Positions 43,868-52,691 of a stretch of DNA of 64,000 bases are shown in pieces. The notes under the pieces are model-generated. The model was not told the origin of the DNA and did not search any database. It saw nothing but the letters and a program-made list of their open reading frames with translations. The DNA is taken from positions 682,001 through 746,000 of the forward strand of contig NZ_CP108458.1 of assembly GCF_036242395.1 (NCBI RefSeq), given 5' to 3'. A program made the translations under genes and the position numbers. This DNA is from Kitasatospora sp. NBC_01266 (lineage in GTDB: Bacteria > Actinomycetota > Actinomycetes > Streptomycetales > Streptomycetaceae). Each line of letters begins with the position of its first letter. Position 1 is the stretch's first letter.

Positions 43868-44626
43868 ATGGAGTCGCAGGGACAGCTCAGCTGCGGCGAG
43901 CCGGGCGACGGCTCGGCCCCGCCGAAGTGCGAACGGGCGATCTTCTGGCGCAACCGGACCATCCTGCTCTTCGACCACATCCCGCTGCCGACCGCCTTCT
44001 GCGACCCGGACGGCGTCATCCTGATCGCCAATCCCGCGATGGCCGCCGAGTGGGGGCTGCTGCCCGGCCGGCTGACCGGGCGCAACATCCTCGACCTCTT
44101 CCACCCGCGGACCACTCCCCGCCTGCGCTCGCTCGCCGAGGCGGTCCGGCTGCAGCGCCGCTCGCGCTACCCGATCGAGGTCTCCTGGTCCCCCGGGAAC
44201 GGCAACGGCGACGGGAACGCGGGACCGAACACCGGCGGCGGCAGCGGTGCCGCCGACCTCGAACGGCACGGCGAGATGACCGTCGACCTGGTCAGCGACG
44301 GACCCGACGCCCAGCCCAACCTACTGCTGCACCTGCGCGTGCCGGCCACCCCGCCGCCACCCCCGCCCGCCGAACCGCGGGTCAGCGCGGTCGAGGCGCG
44401 CATCCTCGCGCTGGCCGCCGCCGGCTCCACCACCGCCCGGATCGCCGCCGCGACCAACCTGAGCGTCGACGGCGTCAACTACCACCTCGGCCGGCTCTCC
44501 CGGCGCTGGGGCACCACCAACCGCGCCGCGCTGGTCGCGCGCGCCTACGTGACCGGTGTCCTCGCCCCGCACGCCTGGCCGCCGGCCCCGGCCAGCACCG
44601 CCCCCGGCCGGGACCAGGAGGCGTAA
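43868..44626 (+). CDS. PAS-LuxR transcriptional regulator
   Basis: 252 residues from an ATG at 43868. The N-terminal part (about 35-120) resembles a PAS fold: FDHIPLPTAFCDPDGVILIA and GRLTGRNILDLFHPR. A Gly/Asn-rich insertion lies near 120-135 and a Pro run near 160. The C-terminal LuxR helix-turn-helix is RVSAVEARILALAAAGSTTA, then TNLSVDGVNYHLGRLSRRW, unusual in that the recognition helix has NYHL. Such regulators sense small ligands or redox state. It lies between the divergent P450 and the codirectional glycerol genes, 170 bases before glpF, and may control either. Confidence 0.82.
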   Translation: MESQGQLSCGEPGDGSAPPKCERAIFWRNRTILLFDHIPLPTAFCDPDGVILIANPAMAAEWGLLPGRLTGRNILDLFHPRTTPRLRSLAEAVRLQRRSRYPIEVSWSPGNGNGDGNAGPNTGGGSGAADLERHGEMTVDLVSDGPDAQPNLLLHLRVPATPPPPPPAEPRVSAVEARILALAAAGSTTARIAAATNLSVDGVNYHLGRLSRRWGTTNRAALVARAYVTGVLAPHAWPPAPASTAPGRDQEA

Positions 44627-44746
44627 GCACCCGCCCGCCCCTAGCACCCCGCCACCGCCACCACCCGCCCGACACCCCCGAACGCGGCCCGCGCAACTCG
44701 AACAGCCGTGTCGACGAGGCCCCGGCGGCCTTCCTGACTCAGGCTT

Positions 44747-44760
44747 GGCCGTGTACGGCC
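44747..44760. promoter_or_regulatory. Inverted repeat GGCCGT-GT-ACGGCC upstream of glpF
   Basis: Six-base perfect arms with a two-base spacer, 36 bases before the glpF start, in the promoter-sized gap between the PAS-LuxR gene and the glycerol operon. Possible operator. No GylR-type IclR gene is present in the window. Confidence 0.45.
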
Positions 44761-44796
44761 TTTACAGGCATCACTTCGGCGGCAGGACCGGACTCC

Positions 44797-45639
44797 ATGA
44801 CGGGCAGTCACAGCACAGCACAGATCGAACGCAGTCCCGGCAGGCTTCTCCTCGGCGAACTCAGCTCCGAGTTCGCCGGAACGATGATCCTGCTCCTCTT
44901 CGGCGCCGGCGTGGTCGCGCAGGTGGTGGCCGCCGGCATCGGCGACCACGACAGCATCGCCTGGGCCTGGGGCCTGGGCGTCACGCTGGGCGTCTACACC
45001 GCCGGGCGGATCAGCGGCGGGCACCTCAATCCGGCGGTCACCCTCTCGCTGGCCATCTTCAAGGGCTTCCCCTGGCGCAAGGTCCTGCCGTACGTGCTGG
45101 CCCAGACGTTGGGGGCGTTCGTCGCCGCCCTGCTGGTGCGTTGGAACTACACCAACATCCTGGACAAGGTCGATCCCGACCACACCCTCAAGACGCAGGT
45201 GGTGTTCTCCACCCTCCCCGGCAACGGCGTGCTGCCGATCAGTGACCTCGGCGCGCTGCGCGACCAGATCATCGGCACCGCGATCCTGGTCTTCCTCGTC
45301 TTCGCGGTGACCGACGTGCTCAACTCGCCCCCCGGCGCCAACCTGGGCCCGTTCATCGTCGGCCTGATCGTGGTGGCCATCGGCATGGCCTGGGGCGCCT
45401 GCGCGGGGTACGCCATCAACCCGGCCCGCGACTTCGGCCCGCGCCTGGCGAGCTACCTCACCGGCTACCACCACGCCTGGCGGGACCAGTACGGACATCT
45501 GTACTTCTGGGTGCCTATCGTCGGACCGCTGATCGGCTGCGTCGTCGGCGGCCTCGTCTACCGGCTCCTGATCACTCCGCACCTGGGGATCGGCGAGCCC
45601 GAGGAGCCCGGTCGCGCTCCGCTCGAGCCCACGAAGTGA
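44797..45639 (+). CDS. glpF: Glycerol uptake facilitator (aquaglyceroporin, MIP family)
   Basis: 280 residues, six hydrophobic helices and the two half-helices with NPA boxes: GGHLNPAVT (NPA 78-80) and YAINPARDFGPR (NPA 208-210). The Asp after the second NPA-Arg marks the glycerol-facilitator branch rather than water-only channels. Facilitates glycerol entry across the cytoplasmic membrane. First gene of glpF-glpK-glpD, with 48 bases to glpK. Confidence 0.95.
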   Translation: MTGSHSTAQIERSPGRLLLGELSSEFAGTMILLLFGAGVVAQVVAAGIGDHDSIAWAWGLGVTLGVYTAGRISGGHLNPAVTLSLAIFKGFPWRKVLPYVLAQTLGAFVAALLVRWNYTNILDKVDPDHTLKTQVVFSTLPGNGVLPISDLGALRDQIIGTAILVFLVFAVTDVLNSPPGANLGPFIVGLIVVAIGMAWGACAGYAINPARDFGPRLASYLTGYHHAWRDQYGHLYFWVPIVGPLIGCVVGGLVYRLLITPHLGIGEPEEPGRAPLEPTK

Positions 45640-45687
45640 TCCCGTCCCGCCCCCCAAGCAAGCCCCCACACAGCAGAGGCGGCAGTC

Positions 45688-47205
45688 ATGCCAGAGTTCG
45701 TCGGAGCGGTGGACCAGGGGACCACGAGCTCACGATTCATGATCTTCGACCACGACGGCAACGAGGTGGCGAAGCACCAACTGGAGCACACCCAGATCCT
45801 GCCCCGGCCCGGCTGGGTCGAGCACGATCCGGTGGAGATCTGGGAGCGCACCAACTCGGTGATCCAGACCGCGGTCCGGCAGGGCGGCCTCTCGCCGGCC
45901 GACCTGGTGGCGATCGGCATCACCAACCAGCGTGAGACCACCGTGGTGTGGGACCCGCGCAACGGTCGGCCGTACTACAACGCGATCGTCTGGCAGGACA
46001 CCCGGACCGACTCGATCGCGGCCGCCCTGGAACGCGAGGGCCACGGCGAGGTGATCCGCCGCAAGGCCGGCCTGCCGCCCGCCACCTACTTCTCCGGCGG
46101 GAAGATCAAGTGGATCCTGGACAACGTGGAAGGCGTCCGGGCCGCCGCGGAGCAGGGCCACGCGGTCTTCGGCAACACCGACAGCTGGGTGCTGTGGAAC
46201 CTCACCGGCGGCCCCGACGGCGGGATCCACGCCACCGACGTGACCAACGCCAGCCGCACCATGCTGATGAACCTGGAGACCCTGGACTGGGACGACGAAC
46301 TGCTGGCGCTGTTCGGCATCCCGCGCCGGATGCTGCCGAAGATCAATCCGTCCTCGCACGCCGAGGCCTTCGGCACCGCCCGGACCTCCCGGCCGCTGCG
46401 CACCGCCATCCCGATCACCGGGGTGCTCGGCGACCAGCACGCGGCCACCGTGGGGCAGGTCTGCTTCGCCCCCGGCGAGGCCAAGAACACCTACGGCACC
46501 GGCAACTTCCTGGTGCTCAACACCGGCACCGAGCTGGTCCGCTCCCAGCACGGCCTGCTGACCACCGTCGCCTACCAGTTCGGCGACAGCCCAGCGGTGT
46601 ACGCCCTGGAGGGCTCCATCGCGGTCACCGGCTCGGCTGTCCAGTGGCTGCGGGACCAGCTGAAGATCATCACCACCGCCGCAGAGGTCGAGCGGCTGGC
46701 CGGCACGGTCGAGGACAACGGCGGGATGTACTTCGTGCCGGCCTTCTCCGGCCTGTTCGCCCCGTACTGGCGCTCCGACGCCCGCGGCGCGATCGTCGGC
46801 CTGGCCCGGTACAACACCAACGGGCACCTGGCGCGCGCCACCCTGGAAGCCATCTGCTACCAGAGCCGGGACGTGGTGCAGGCGATGGAGCAGGACTCCG
46901 GTGTCCGCCTGGACGTGCTGAAGGTGGACGGCGGCGTGACCGCCGACGACCTGTGCATGCAGATCCAGGCCGACGTCCTGGGCGTCCCGGTCAGCCGTCC
47001 GGTGGTCGCCGAGACCACCGCGCTCGGCGCCGCCTACGCCGCCGGCCTGGCCACCGGGTTCTGGCGGGACACCGACGAACTGCGCTCCCACTGGCAGGAG
47101 TCGAAGCGCTGGGAGCCGTCCTGGTCCGAGGAGCAGCGCACCGTGGGGTACGCGGGCTGGCAGAAGGCGGTGGCGCGAACCCTCGACTGGGTGGACGTCA
47201 AGTAG
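45688..47205 (+). CDS. glpK: Glycerol kinase
   Basis: 505 residues, the usual length. FGGY-kinase motifs: [13 protein letters not shown] at the N-terminus (phosphate 1), [22 protein letters not shown], the block [13 protein letters not shown], and [18 protein letters not shown] near the C-terminus. It phosphorylates glycerol to glycerol-3-phosphate using ATP. Second gene of the operon; glpD follows 29 bases later. Confidence 0.97.
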   Translation: MPEFVGAVDQGTTSSRFMIFDHDGNEVAKHQLEHTQILPRPGWVEHDPVEIWERTNSVIQTAVRQGGLSPADLVAIGITNQRETTVVWDPRNGRPYYNAIVWQDTRTDSIAAALEREGHGEVIRRKAGLPPATYFSGGKIKWILDNVEGVRAAAEQGHAVFGNTDSWVLWNLTGGPDGGIHATDVTNASRTMLMNLETLDWDDELLALFGIPRRMLPKINPSSHAEAFGTARTSRPLRTAIPITGVLGDQHAATVGQVCFAPGEAKNTYGTGNFLVLNTGTELVRSQHGLLTTVAYQFGDSPAVYALEGSIAVTGSAVQWLRDQLKIITTAAEVERLAGTVEDNGGMYFVPAFSGLFAPYWRSDARGAIVGLARYNTNGHLARATLEAICYQSRDVVQAMEQDSGVRLDVLKVDGGVTADDLCMQIQADVLGVPVSRPVVAETTALGAAYAAGLATGFWRDTDELRSHWQESKRWEPSWSEEQRTVGYAGWQKAVARTLDWVDVK

Positions 47206-47234
47206 GACTCTCACGGACGCAGAAGGGCTGACTC

Positions 47235-48947
47235 ATGGTGAAGCCAGTAGCGCTCTCCCCGCAGGCGCGGGCCGAGGCGCTCACCCGGCTGGGGGAACGG
47301 GAACTCGACATCCTCGTGGTCGGAGGTGGCGTGGTCGGGGCGGGCGCCGCGCTCGACGCGGTCACCCGGGGCCTGAGCGTGGGCCTGGTGGAGGCCCGTG
47401 ACTGGGCGTCAGGGACCTCCAGCCGGTCCAGCAAGCTGATCCATGGCGGCCTGCGCTACCTGGAGATGCTCGACTTCCGGCTGGTGGCCGAGGCGCTCAA
47501 GGAGCGGGGCCTGCTGCTCCAGCGGCTCGCCCCGCACCTGGTCCGCCCGGTGCCGTTCCTCTACCCCCTGACCCACCGGGTCTGGGAGCGGCCCTACGTC
47601 GGCGCCGGCGTGCTGCTCTACGACACGATGGGCATCACCTCCGGCACCGCCCGCGGCCTGCCGCACCACCGGCACCTGCTGAAGCGCCAGGCGCTGCGCG
47701 AGGCACCGGCGCTGCGCTCGGACGCCCTGATCGGCGCCGTCCAGTACTGGGACGCCCAGGTGGACGACGCGCGGCACACCATGAACATCGTGCGCACCGC
47801 GGCCTGCTACGGCGCGCACGTGGCCAACCGCAGCCGGGTCACCCGGTTCCTGCGCCAGGGCGAACGCGTGGTCGGCGCGGTGGTGCGGGACCTGGAGAGC
47901 GGGCGGGAGGTGGAGGTCCGCGCCAAGCAGGTGATCAACTCCACCGGCGTGTGGACCGACGACACCCAGAGCATGGCGGGCACCCGCGGCCAGTTCCACG
48001 TCCGGGCGTCCAAGGGCGTCCACCTGCTGGTGCCGCGCGACCGGATCAACTCCCGCACCGGGCTGATCCTGCGCACCGAGAAGAGCGTGCTCTTCGTCAT
48101 CCCGTGGGGCCGGCACTGGATCGTCGGCACCACCGACACCGCCTGGGACCTCGACAAGGCGCACCCGGCGGTCAGCTCCAAGGACATCGGCTACCTGCTG
48201 GAGCACGTCAACAAGGTGCTGGTGACCCCGCTGACGCCGGAGGACGTGGAGGGCGTCTACGCGGGCCTGCGGCCGCTGCTGGCCGGCGAGGCCGCCGACA
48301 CCAGCAAGCTCTCGCGCGAACACCTGGTGGCCCACCCGGTCCCCGGTCTGGTGGTGGTCGCGGGCGGCAAGTACACCACGTACCGGGTGATGGCCAAGGA
48401 CGCGGTGGACGAGGCGGTGCGCAACCTGGACGAGAAGGTCCCGGAGAGCACCACCCACGACGTGCCGCTGATCGGCGCCGAGGGCTACCCCGCGCTGTGG
48501 AACGCCCGCTACGCGCTGGCCGAGCAGTCCGGTCTGCACGTGGCCAGGATCGAGCACCTGCTGCGCCGGTACGGCTCGCTGGTCAGCGAGTTGCTCGCGC
48601 TGGTGGCCGAGGACCCCTCGCTCGGCGAGCCGCTGCCGAGTTCCGACGACTACCTGCGGGTCGAGGCCGTCTACGCGGCCACCCACGAGGGAGCCAGGCA
48701 CCTGGACGACGTGCTGGCCCGGCGTACCCGGATCTCCATCGAGTCCTGGGACCGCGGGGTGGACGCGGCCCGCACGGTGGCCGACCTGATCGCGGGCCCG
48801 CTCGGCTGGCGCCAGGAGCAGGTCGACCGCGAAGTCGACCACTACGCCAAGCGGGTGGAGGCCGAGCGCGAGGCGCAGCACCAGCCGGACGACCAGACGG
48901 CCGACGCGGTGCGGCTCGGCGCGCCGGAGATCGTGCCGCTGACCTGA
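47235..48947 (+). CDS. glpD: Glycerol-3-phosphate dehydrogenase (FAD-dependent)
   Basis: 570 residues from an ATG with AGAAGGG upstream. FAD-binding motif LVVGGGVVGAGAALDAVTRG, then ASGTSSRSSKLIHGGLRYLE, the GlpD signature. WIVGTTDTAWD and GGKYTTYRVMAKDAVD are later conserved blocks. Oxidises glycerol-3-phosphate to dihydroxyacetone phosphate, passing electrons to quinone at the membrane. Last gene of glpFKD, closed by a strong terminator. Confidence 0.97.
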   Translation: MVKPVALSPQARAEALTRLGERELDILVVGGGVVGAGAALDAVTRGLSVGLVEARDWASGTSSRSSKLIHGGLRYLEMLDFRLVAEALKERGLLLQRLAPHLVRPVPFLYPLTHRVWERPYVGAGVLLYDTMGITSGTARGLPHHRHLLKRQALREAPALRSDALIGAVQYWDAQVDDARHTMNIVRTAACYGAHVANRSRVTRFLRQGERVVGAVVRDLESGREVEVRAKQVINSTGVWTDDTQSMAGTRGQFHVRASKGVHLLVPRDRINSRTGLILRTEKSVLFVIPWGRHWIVGTTDTAWDLDKAHPAVSSKDIGYLLEHVNKVLVTPLTPEDVEGVYAGLRPLLAGEAADTSKLSREHLVAHPVPGLVVVAGGKYTTYRVMAKDAVDEAVRNLDEKVPESTTHDVPLIGAEGYPALWNARYALAEQSGLHVARIEHLLRRYGSLVSELLALVAEDPSLGEPLPSSDDYLRVEAVYAATHEGARHLDDVLARRTRISIESWDRGVDAARTVADLIAGPLGWRQEQVDREVDHYAKRVEAEREAQHQPDDQTADAVRLGAPEIVPLT

Positions 48948-48971
48948 CGGCGGCTCACCCGCGCGCACGAC

Positions 48972-49021
48972 ACGCCGCCGCACCGCCCCCGGGGACCGTC
49001 CCGGGCGCGGTGCGGCGGCGT
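48972..49021. terminator. Strong bidirectional terminator after glpD
   Basis: Arms of 22 bases (48972-48993 and 49000-49021, beginning ACGCCGCCGC) with one mismatch and loop GACCGT, between glpD and the convergent RraA-like gene. Confidence 0.92.
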
Positions 49022-49025
49022 GCTG

Positions 49026-49679
49026 TCAGCCTTCGAAGCCCCGTTCGGCCAGGATCCGCTCGATCCGGGCGTGGTGCTCCCGCTCCCAGTCATCGAGGGA
49101 TTCACCGGCCTCCTTGGCCAGCTTCGCCCGGGCGGCCCGCAGGATCTCCTCCTGGCGGGCCGCGGGGGTCACCACGATGCCCTCCTCGTCGGCCACCACG
49201 AGGTCGCCGGGATGCACCGGCGCACCGCCGCAGCGCACCTGGCCGCCCAGCGCCCCGATGGCCTCCTTGGTCCCCGGAACGGGGATGACGCCCCGGGCGA
49301 AGACCGGGAAGCCCGCCGCGCGCACCTCGCCCAGATCCCGGATCAGACCGTCCACCACGAACGCCGCGATCCCCCGGCGCTGAGCGACGGCGCACACGTT
49401 CCCGCCGGCGAGTGCGTAGTCCAGGTCGCCCGACTCGACGACGATGACCGAGCCCGGCCGCGCGCGGTAGATGGCCGCGTGCAGCATGAGGTTGTCGCCC
49501 GGAGGGCACCGCACGGTGAACGCCGGACCGGCGACGCGCGGGGTCGGGGACCAGAGCGGGCGGATGCCGATGTCCATGACCTGCGCGCGCCCGAGCAGGT
49601 CGGCCAGGGTGGTCGAGGGGATGTTCGTGAATTCGGTGCTGCGGTCCATGTCTTCCATGTCTTCCATACCTTCCTCCAT
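49026..49679 (-). CDS. RraA/HMG-CHA-aldolase-like protein
   Basis: 217 residues. The RraA-family core reads GPAFTVRCPPGDNLMLHAAI, then AALGG-like block YALAGGNVCAVAQRRGIAA and VVDGLIRDLGEV, containing the Arg-Asp pair that binds metal in class II HMG/CHA aldolases, and PVHPGDLVVADEEGIVV. So it is more likely an aldolase or dimethylmenaquinone-methyltransferase-like protein than an RNase E inhibitor. The start lies in a short repeat (MEEGMEDMEDMDR) with three possible ATGs; 49679 has GAAGGAAGG upstream. Third in line after TetR and SGNH genes. Confidence 0.83.
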   Translation of the reverse strand: MEEGMEDMEDMDRSTEFTNIPSTTLADLLGRAQVMDIGIRPLWSPTPRVAGPAFTVRCPPGDNLMLHAAIYRARPGSVIVVESGDLDYALAGGNVCAVAQRRGIAAFVVDGLIRDLGEVRAAGFPVFARGVIPVPGTKEAIGALGGQVRCGGAPVHPGDLVVADEEGIVVTPAARQEEILRAARAKLAKEAGESLDDWEREHHARIERILAERGFEG

Positions 49680-49723
49680 GCCTTCCTTCGTGTTCCGCAG
49701 CCTCGTCAGCGGTCAGCGGCTCG

Positions 49724-50899
49724 CTACTCGGCGAACGGGCCCTTGCCGGCGAAGGCCAGCTGGGCGAAGCGTTCGCCGATCCGGCGGTGGGTGGCGGCGT
49801 CCGGGTGGAGCCGGTCGGGCAGCGGCAGTTCGGCGGCGTCGGCCTGGCCGTAGAGGTCGCGGCCGTCGAGATAGTGCAGGTTCGGGTCCTCGACCGCCCG
49901 CTGCGCCACGATCCGGGCCAGCTCGTCCCGGATGACGCCCAGCGTCAGCTTCCCGCTCGCGCGCTCCGCCGGGTCGCCGGTGGCCCGGAAGCGCAGCTGC
50001 CCGGCGCTGAGCGCGGCGAGGTCCGGGGCGCTGGGGCCGGGGGTGTCCTCGTGGATGGGGCACAGGATGGGCGAGACGACCAGCAGCGGTGTGCCGGGGT
50101 GGCCCTCGCGGACGGTGTCGAGGAAGCCGTGCACGGCCGGGGTGAAGGCGCGCAGGCGCATCAGGTCGGTGTTGACCAGGTTGATGCCGATCTTGAGGCT
50201 GATCAGGTCGGCGGGGGTGTCCCGCAGCGCGCGGGCGGTGAACGGGTCGAGCAGGGCGCTGCCGCCCAGGCCCAGGTTGATCAGCTCCACGCCGCCGAGG
50301 GCGCCGGCGAGGGCGGGCCAGGTGGTACTGGGGCTCGCGGCGTCGGAGCCGTGGCTGATCGAACTGCCGTGGTGCAGCCACACCTTGCGGCCCAGGTCCG
50401 GGGCCGGCTCGACGGGGGCGTCGGTGCGCAGCGCGACGAGTTCGGTGGTCTCGTTGTGCGGCAGCCAGATCTCGACGTGCTTGACGCCCTCGGGCAGGTC
50501 GGTGAAACGCAAAGTGCCGGGCGGGCCGGGCCGGGAGGTGGCGGTGCCGGTGGCCAGGTCGATGGTCAGGGTGTTGCCGCCGGTCACGCCGGCCTGACCG
50601 GCCAGGCGGCCGTCCACCAGCAGGTCGTAGACGCCGTCCGGCCGGGGCGGGGCACCCGGGTAGACCCGCTTGGTGGGCAGCGCGTCCAGTTCGACGGCGG
50701 TGGCCCGGGTGCGGAAGACCAGCCGCACGCCGGAGGGCTGGGACTCCGCCATGGCCAACTGCGGGTCGGCGTTCTGGGCGCGGGCCCGGGCGGGCAGCCG
50801 GTGCGGCAGCACGCCGTGCGCGGTCTGCTCCAGGTCGAGGGCACCGCGCAGGAGGTCCGCGGTGATGGGTGTGGTGATCCAGTGCTGCTGGGTGTGCAT
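49724..50899 (-). CDS. SGNH/GDSL-family hydrolase
   Basis: 391 residues from an ATG at 50899. An N-terminal beta-rich domain (about 1-185) precedes the hydrolase domain. Block I HHGSSISHGSD contains the Ser, block II is NLGLGGSA (Gly), block III KIGINLVN (Asn), and block V DRLHPDAATH gives Asp and His. So the triad and oxyanion residues are complete. No signal peptide is seen. Family members are esterases or deacylases. It follows tetR by 91 bases and precedes the RraA-like gene by 44. Confidence 0.85.
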   Translation of the reverse strand: MHTQQHWITTPITADLLRGALDLEQTAHGVLPHRLPARARAQNADPQLAMAESQPSGVRLVFRTRATAVELDALPTKRVYPGAPPRPDGVYDLLVDGRLAGQAGVTGGNTLTIDLATGTATSRPGPPGTLRFTDLPEGVKHVEIWLPHNETTELVALRTDAPVEPAPDLGRKVWLHHGSSISHGSDAASPSTTWPALAGALGGVELINLGLGGSALLDPFTARALRDTPADLISLKIGINLVNTDLMRLRAFTPAVHGFLDTVREGHPGTPLLVVSPILCPIHEDTPGPSAPDLAALSAGQLRFRATGDPAERASGKLTLGVIRDELARIVAQRAVEDPNLHYLDGRDLYGQADAAELPLPDRLHPDAATHRRIGERFAQLAFAGKGPFAE

Positions 50900-50990
50900 C
50901 GTGTCAGCCTGCCGGTCGAGGTGTTCGGGTCTGCTCTGGTTTCGCTGCTCGGCACCTTTCCCCGGGCGCCCGGCGGTGGTTGATCCACCG

Positions 50991-51560
50991 TCAGGGCGCG
51001 GGCCAGTTCCGCAGCAGCGCGTCGAGGGCGTCCATGGTGCGCGACCAGGTCTCCTGGGTGTCGGGGGCACTGTGGCTGAACCCGCCCCCCAGCTCCAGGG
51101 TCACGTAGCCGTGGAAGACGCTGCCCAACAGCCGGACCGCGTGGGTCTGGTCCGGCTCGGTCAGGTCGTACCCGCGCAGGATCGCCCGGGTCATCTGGGC
51201 GTGCCGGACACCGGCGCTGGCGGCCGCCGTCTGCGGGTCGAGCCTGAGCTGGGTCGCGGCGTAACGGCCGGGATGCTCGCGGGCGTAGTCGCGGTAGACG
51301 TTCGCCAGCGCCGTCAGGGCGTCCTTGCCGGCCCGGCCGGCCAGGGCGTCGGCGGCCCGGTCGGCGAGTTCCTCCAGGGCGAGCAGGGCGATCCTGGTCT
51401 TGAGGTCCTGGGAGTTCTTCAGGTGCGAGTAGAGGCTCGCGACCTTGACGTCGAACCGCCTGGCCAGCGCCGAGACGGTGACCTGGTCGAAGCCGACCTC
51501 GTCGGCCAGCTCCGCCCCCGCCAGGGTGAGACGTTCCGTGGTCAGTCCCGCGCGTGCCAT
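50991..51560 (-). CDS. TetR-family transcriptional regulator
   Basis: 189 residues from an ATG at 51560. The DNA-binding domain shows LTLAGAELADEVGFDQVTVS, then ALARRFDVKVASLYSHLKNS, matching TetR. The C-terminal part (WHG-type, about 80-185) includes VFHGYVTLELGGGF. A perfect 15-base palindrome lies 38 bases upstream of the start, so autorepression is likely. Same strand as the SGNH and RraA-like genes and divergent from a hypothetical gene. Confidence 0.92.
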   Translation of the reverse strand: MARAGLTTERLTLAGAELADEVGFDQVTVSALARRFDVKVASLYSHLKNSQDLKTRIALLALEELADRAADALAGRAGKDALTALANVYRDYAREHPGRYAATQLRLDPQTAAASAGVRHAQMTRAILRGYDLTEPDQTHAVRLLGSVFHGYVTLELGGGFSHSAPDTQETWSRTMDALDALLRNWPAP

Positions 51561-51597
51561 GTCCTGCCTCCCGTTCGTAGAACTGATTATGCATTTA

Positions 51598-51612
51598 CCT
51601 AAAGGCTTTAGG
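51598..51612. promoter_or_regulatory. TetR operator CCTAAAG-G-CTTTAGG
   Basis: Perfect seven-base arms around one G (51598-51604, 51606-51612), flanked symmetrically by TTT and AAA at 51594-51596 and 51614-51616. AT-rich in a GC-rich setting, between divergent tetR and the hypothetical gene at 51744. Confidence 0.8.
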
Positions 51613-51743
51613 CAAACAAGCCTCTCTATTAGCCTGACGTGGGTCCCCGCCGTCCCGGTTGAGCCGACCGGCCCCTTCGAGCCGTTCACCGTGGCGGGTG
51701 CGCTCCCGGCAGTGGTGCGCACGACGACGTCAGGAGGACAGCG

Positions 51744-52340
51744 GTGCTCAGGTTCAACGGCTCGTGGCGGATCACCATCGTCAGCAAGGCCGCCGACTTC
51801 GATCAGCGCGTGGTCGTCCGCGGCCCGCACGGCACCTGGACGGTCCCCGGGCAGCCGGGCGCCTGGCTGCAGGTGGACGCGGACAGCTGGTCGCTCTCGA
51901 CGGAGCACAACTACCCCGGCCGCGGTTGGCAGCCGAACGTGCGGACCACCTCCAGGTCGGACGCCGAGTCGAACGGAGCCCGCAGTCAGATCCTGACCAG
52001 CACCGACATCAGCTATGCGGGCAAGGACGCGAACTACCCCAACCTCGTCGTCCGGTTGGACCGGTCGTCGGCGGGCCAACTCACCGAGGCGTTCAAGCGC
52101 ACGAGGACCCCCCTCGAGCAGTCGGCGCACCAGGGCCGGCTCGGTTCCATCGGACAGCCGATCCAGGCCCCGCTGTCCGCCCCTTCCCAGACCATCCGGA
52201 CCTCCAGCGACCCGGCCACCAGCCCGGCGACGACACCCGCCAGGCGCGGCACCACGCCCGCACAGACCGCACAGCCCGCACAGACCGCGCAGCGCGCACA
52301 GCCTGCGGGGCAGCCCCGCTCCGCGACGAGGCAGGGATAG
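51744..52340 (+). CDS. Hypothetical protein with beta-rich N-terminal domain and low-complexity tail
   Basis: 198 residues from a GTG with AGGAGG seven bases upstream. Residues 1-115 look like a compact beta-rich domain (RFNGSWRITIVSKAADFDQ, SWSLSTEHNYPGRGW, NLVVRLDRS). The rest is Pro/Thr/Gln-rich with TAQPAQTAQRAQPAG repeats, suggesting a disordered tail. No signal peptide or membrane segment. I do not recognise the family. The strong start and the TetR operator upstream support a real, regulated gene. Confidence 0.7.
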   Translation: MLRFNGSWRITIVSKAADFDQRVVVRGPHGTWTVPGQPGAWLQVDADSWSLSTEHNYPGRGWQPNVRTTSRSDAESNGARSQILTSTDISYAGKDANYPNLVVRLDRSSAGQLTEAFKRTRTPLEQSAHQGRLGSIGQPIQAPLSAPSQTIRTSSDPATSPATTPARRGTTPAQTAQPAQTAQRAQPAGQPRSATRQG

Positions 52341-52691
52341 CAGCCCGGCCCGCCTCAGCCGGCGGCCGGCACCTCGGCGAGGCCGGCGTAGACGTCCTTA
52401 CCCTGGGCGCGGGCCTGATCGGCCATCATGTCCGCGCCCCGACAGGGGCCACGGGTAGCGCGTGGACCCACCACCTTCCTCATCGAGATGCCAAGCCCCG
52501 GCAATGACCCGGGAAAGCCCCCCGAACCCCGACCGCGCGGCAATGGTTCGATCACGATTCGGCCACTGTTCCACGCCGTCAGCCGCTGCGGCCGAATCTG
52601 CTTTGGCGTCAGCCCGCACTGCCGATAGTGTCTCGGCTTCGGCCGCTCAGCTCGGTCGCAGTTGACGATGACTCATCACGGGGGATCAACC
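52341..52691. other. Intergenic region with a possible minus-strand gene remnant
   Basis: On the minus strand, about 27 codons ending at a TGA at 52355 read GADMMADQARAQGKDVYAG, which looks like the tail of a real protein, but nothing coherent precedes it. I could not identify the family. A possible -10 element GATAGTGT lies at about 52624, about 60 bases before the LppU-like gene. Nothing else was seen. Confidence 0.35.
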
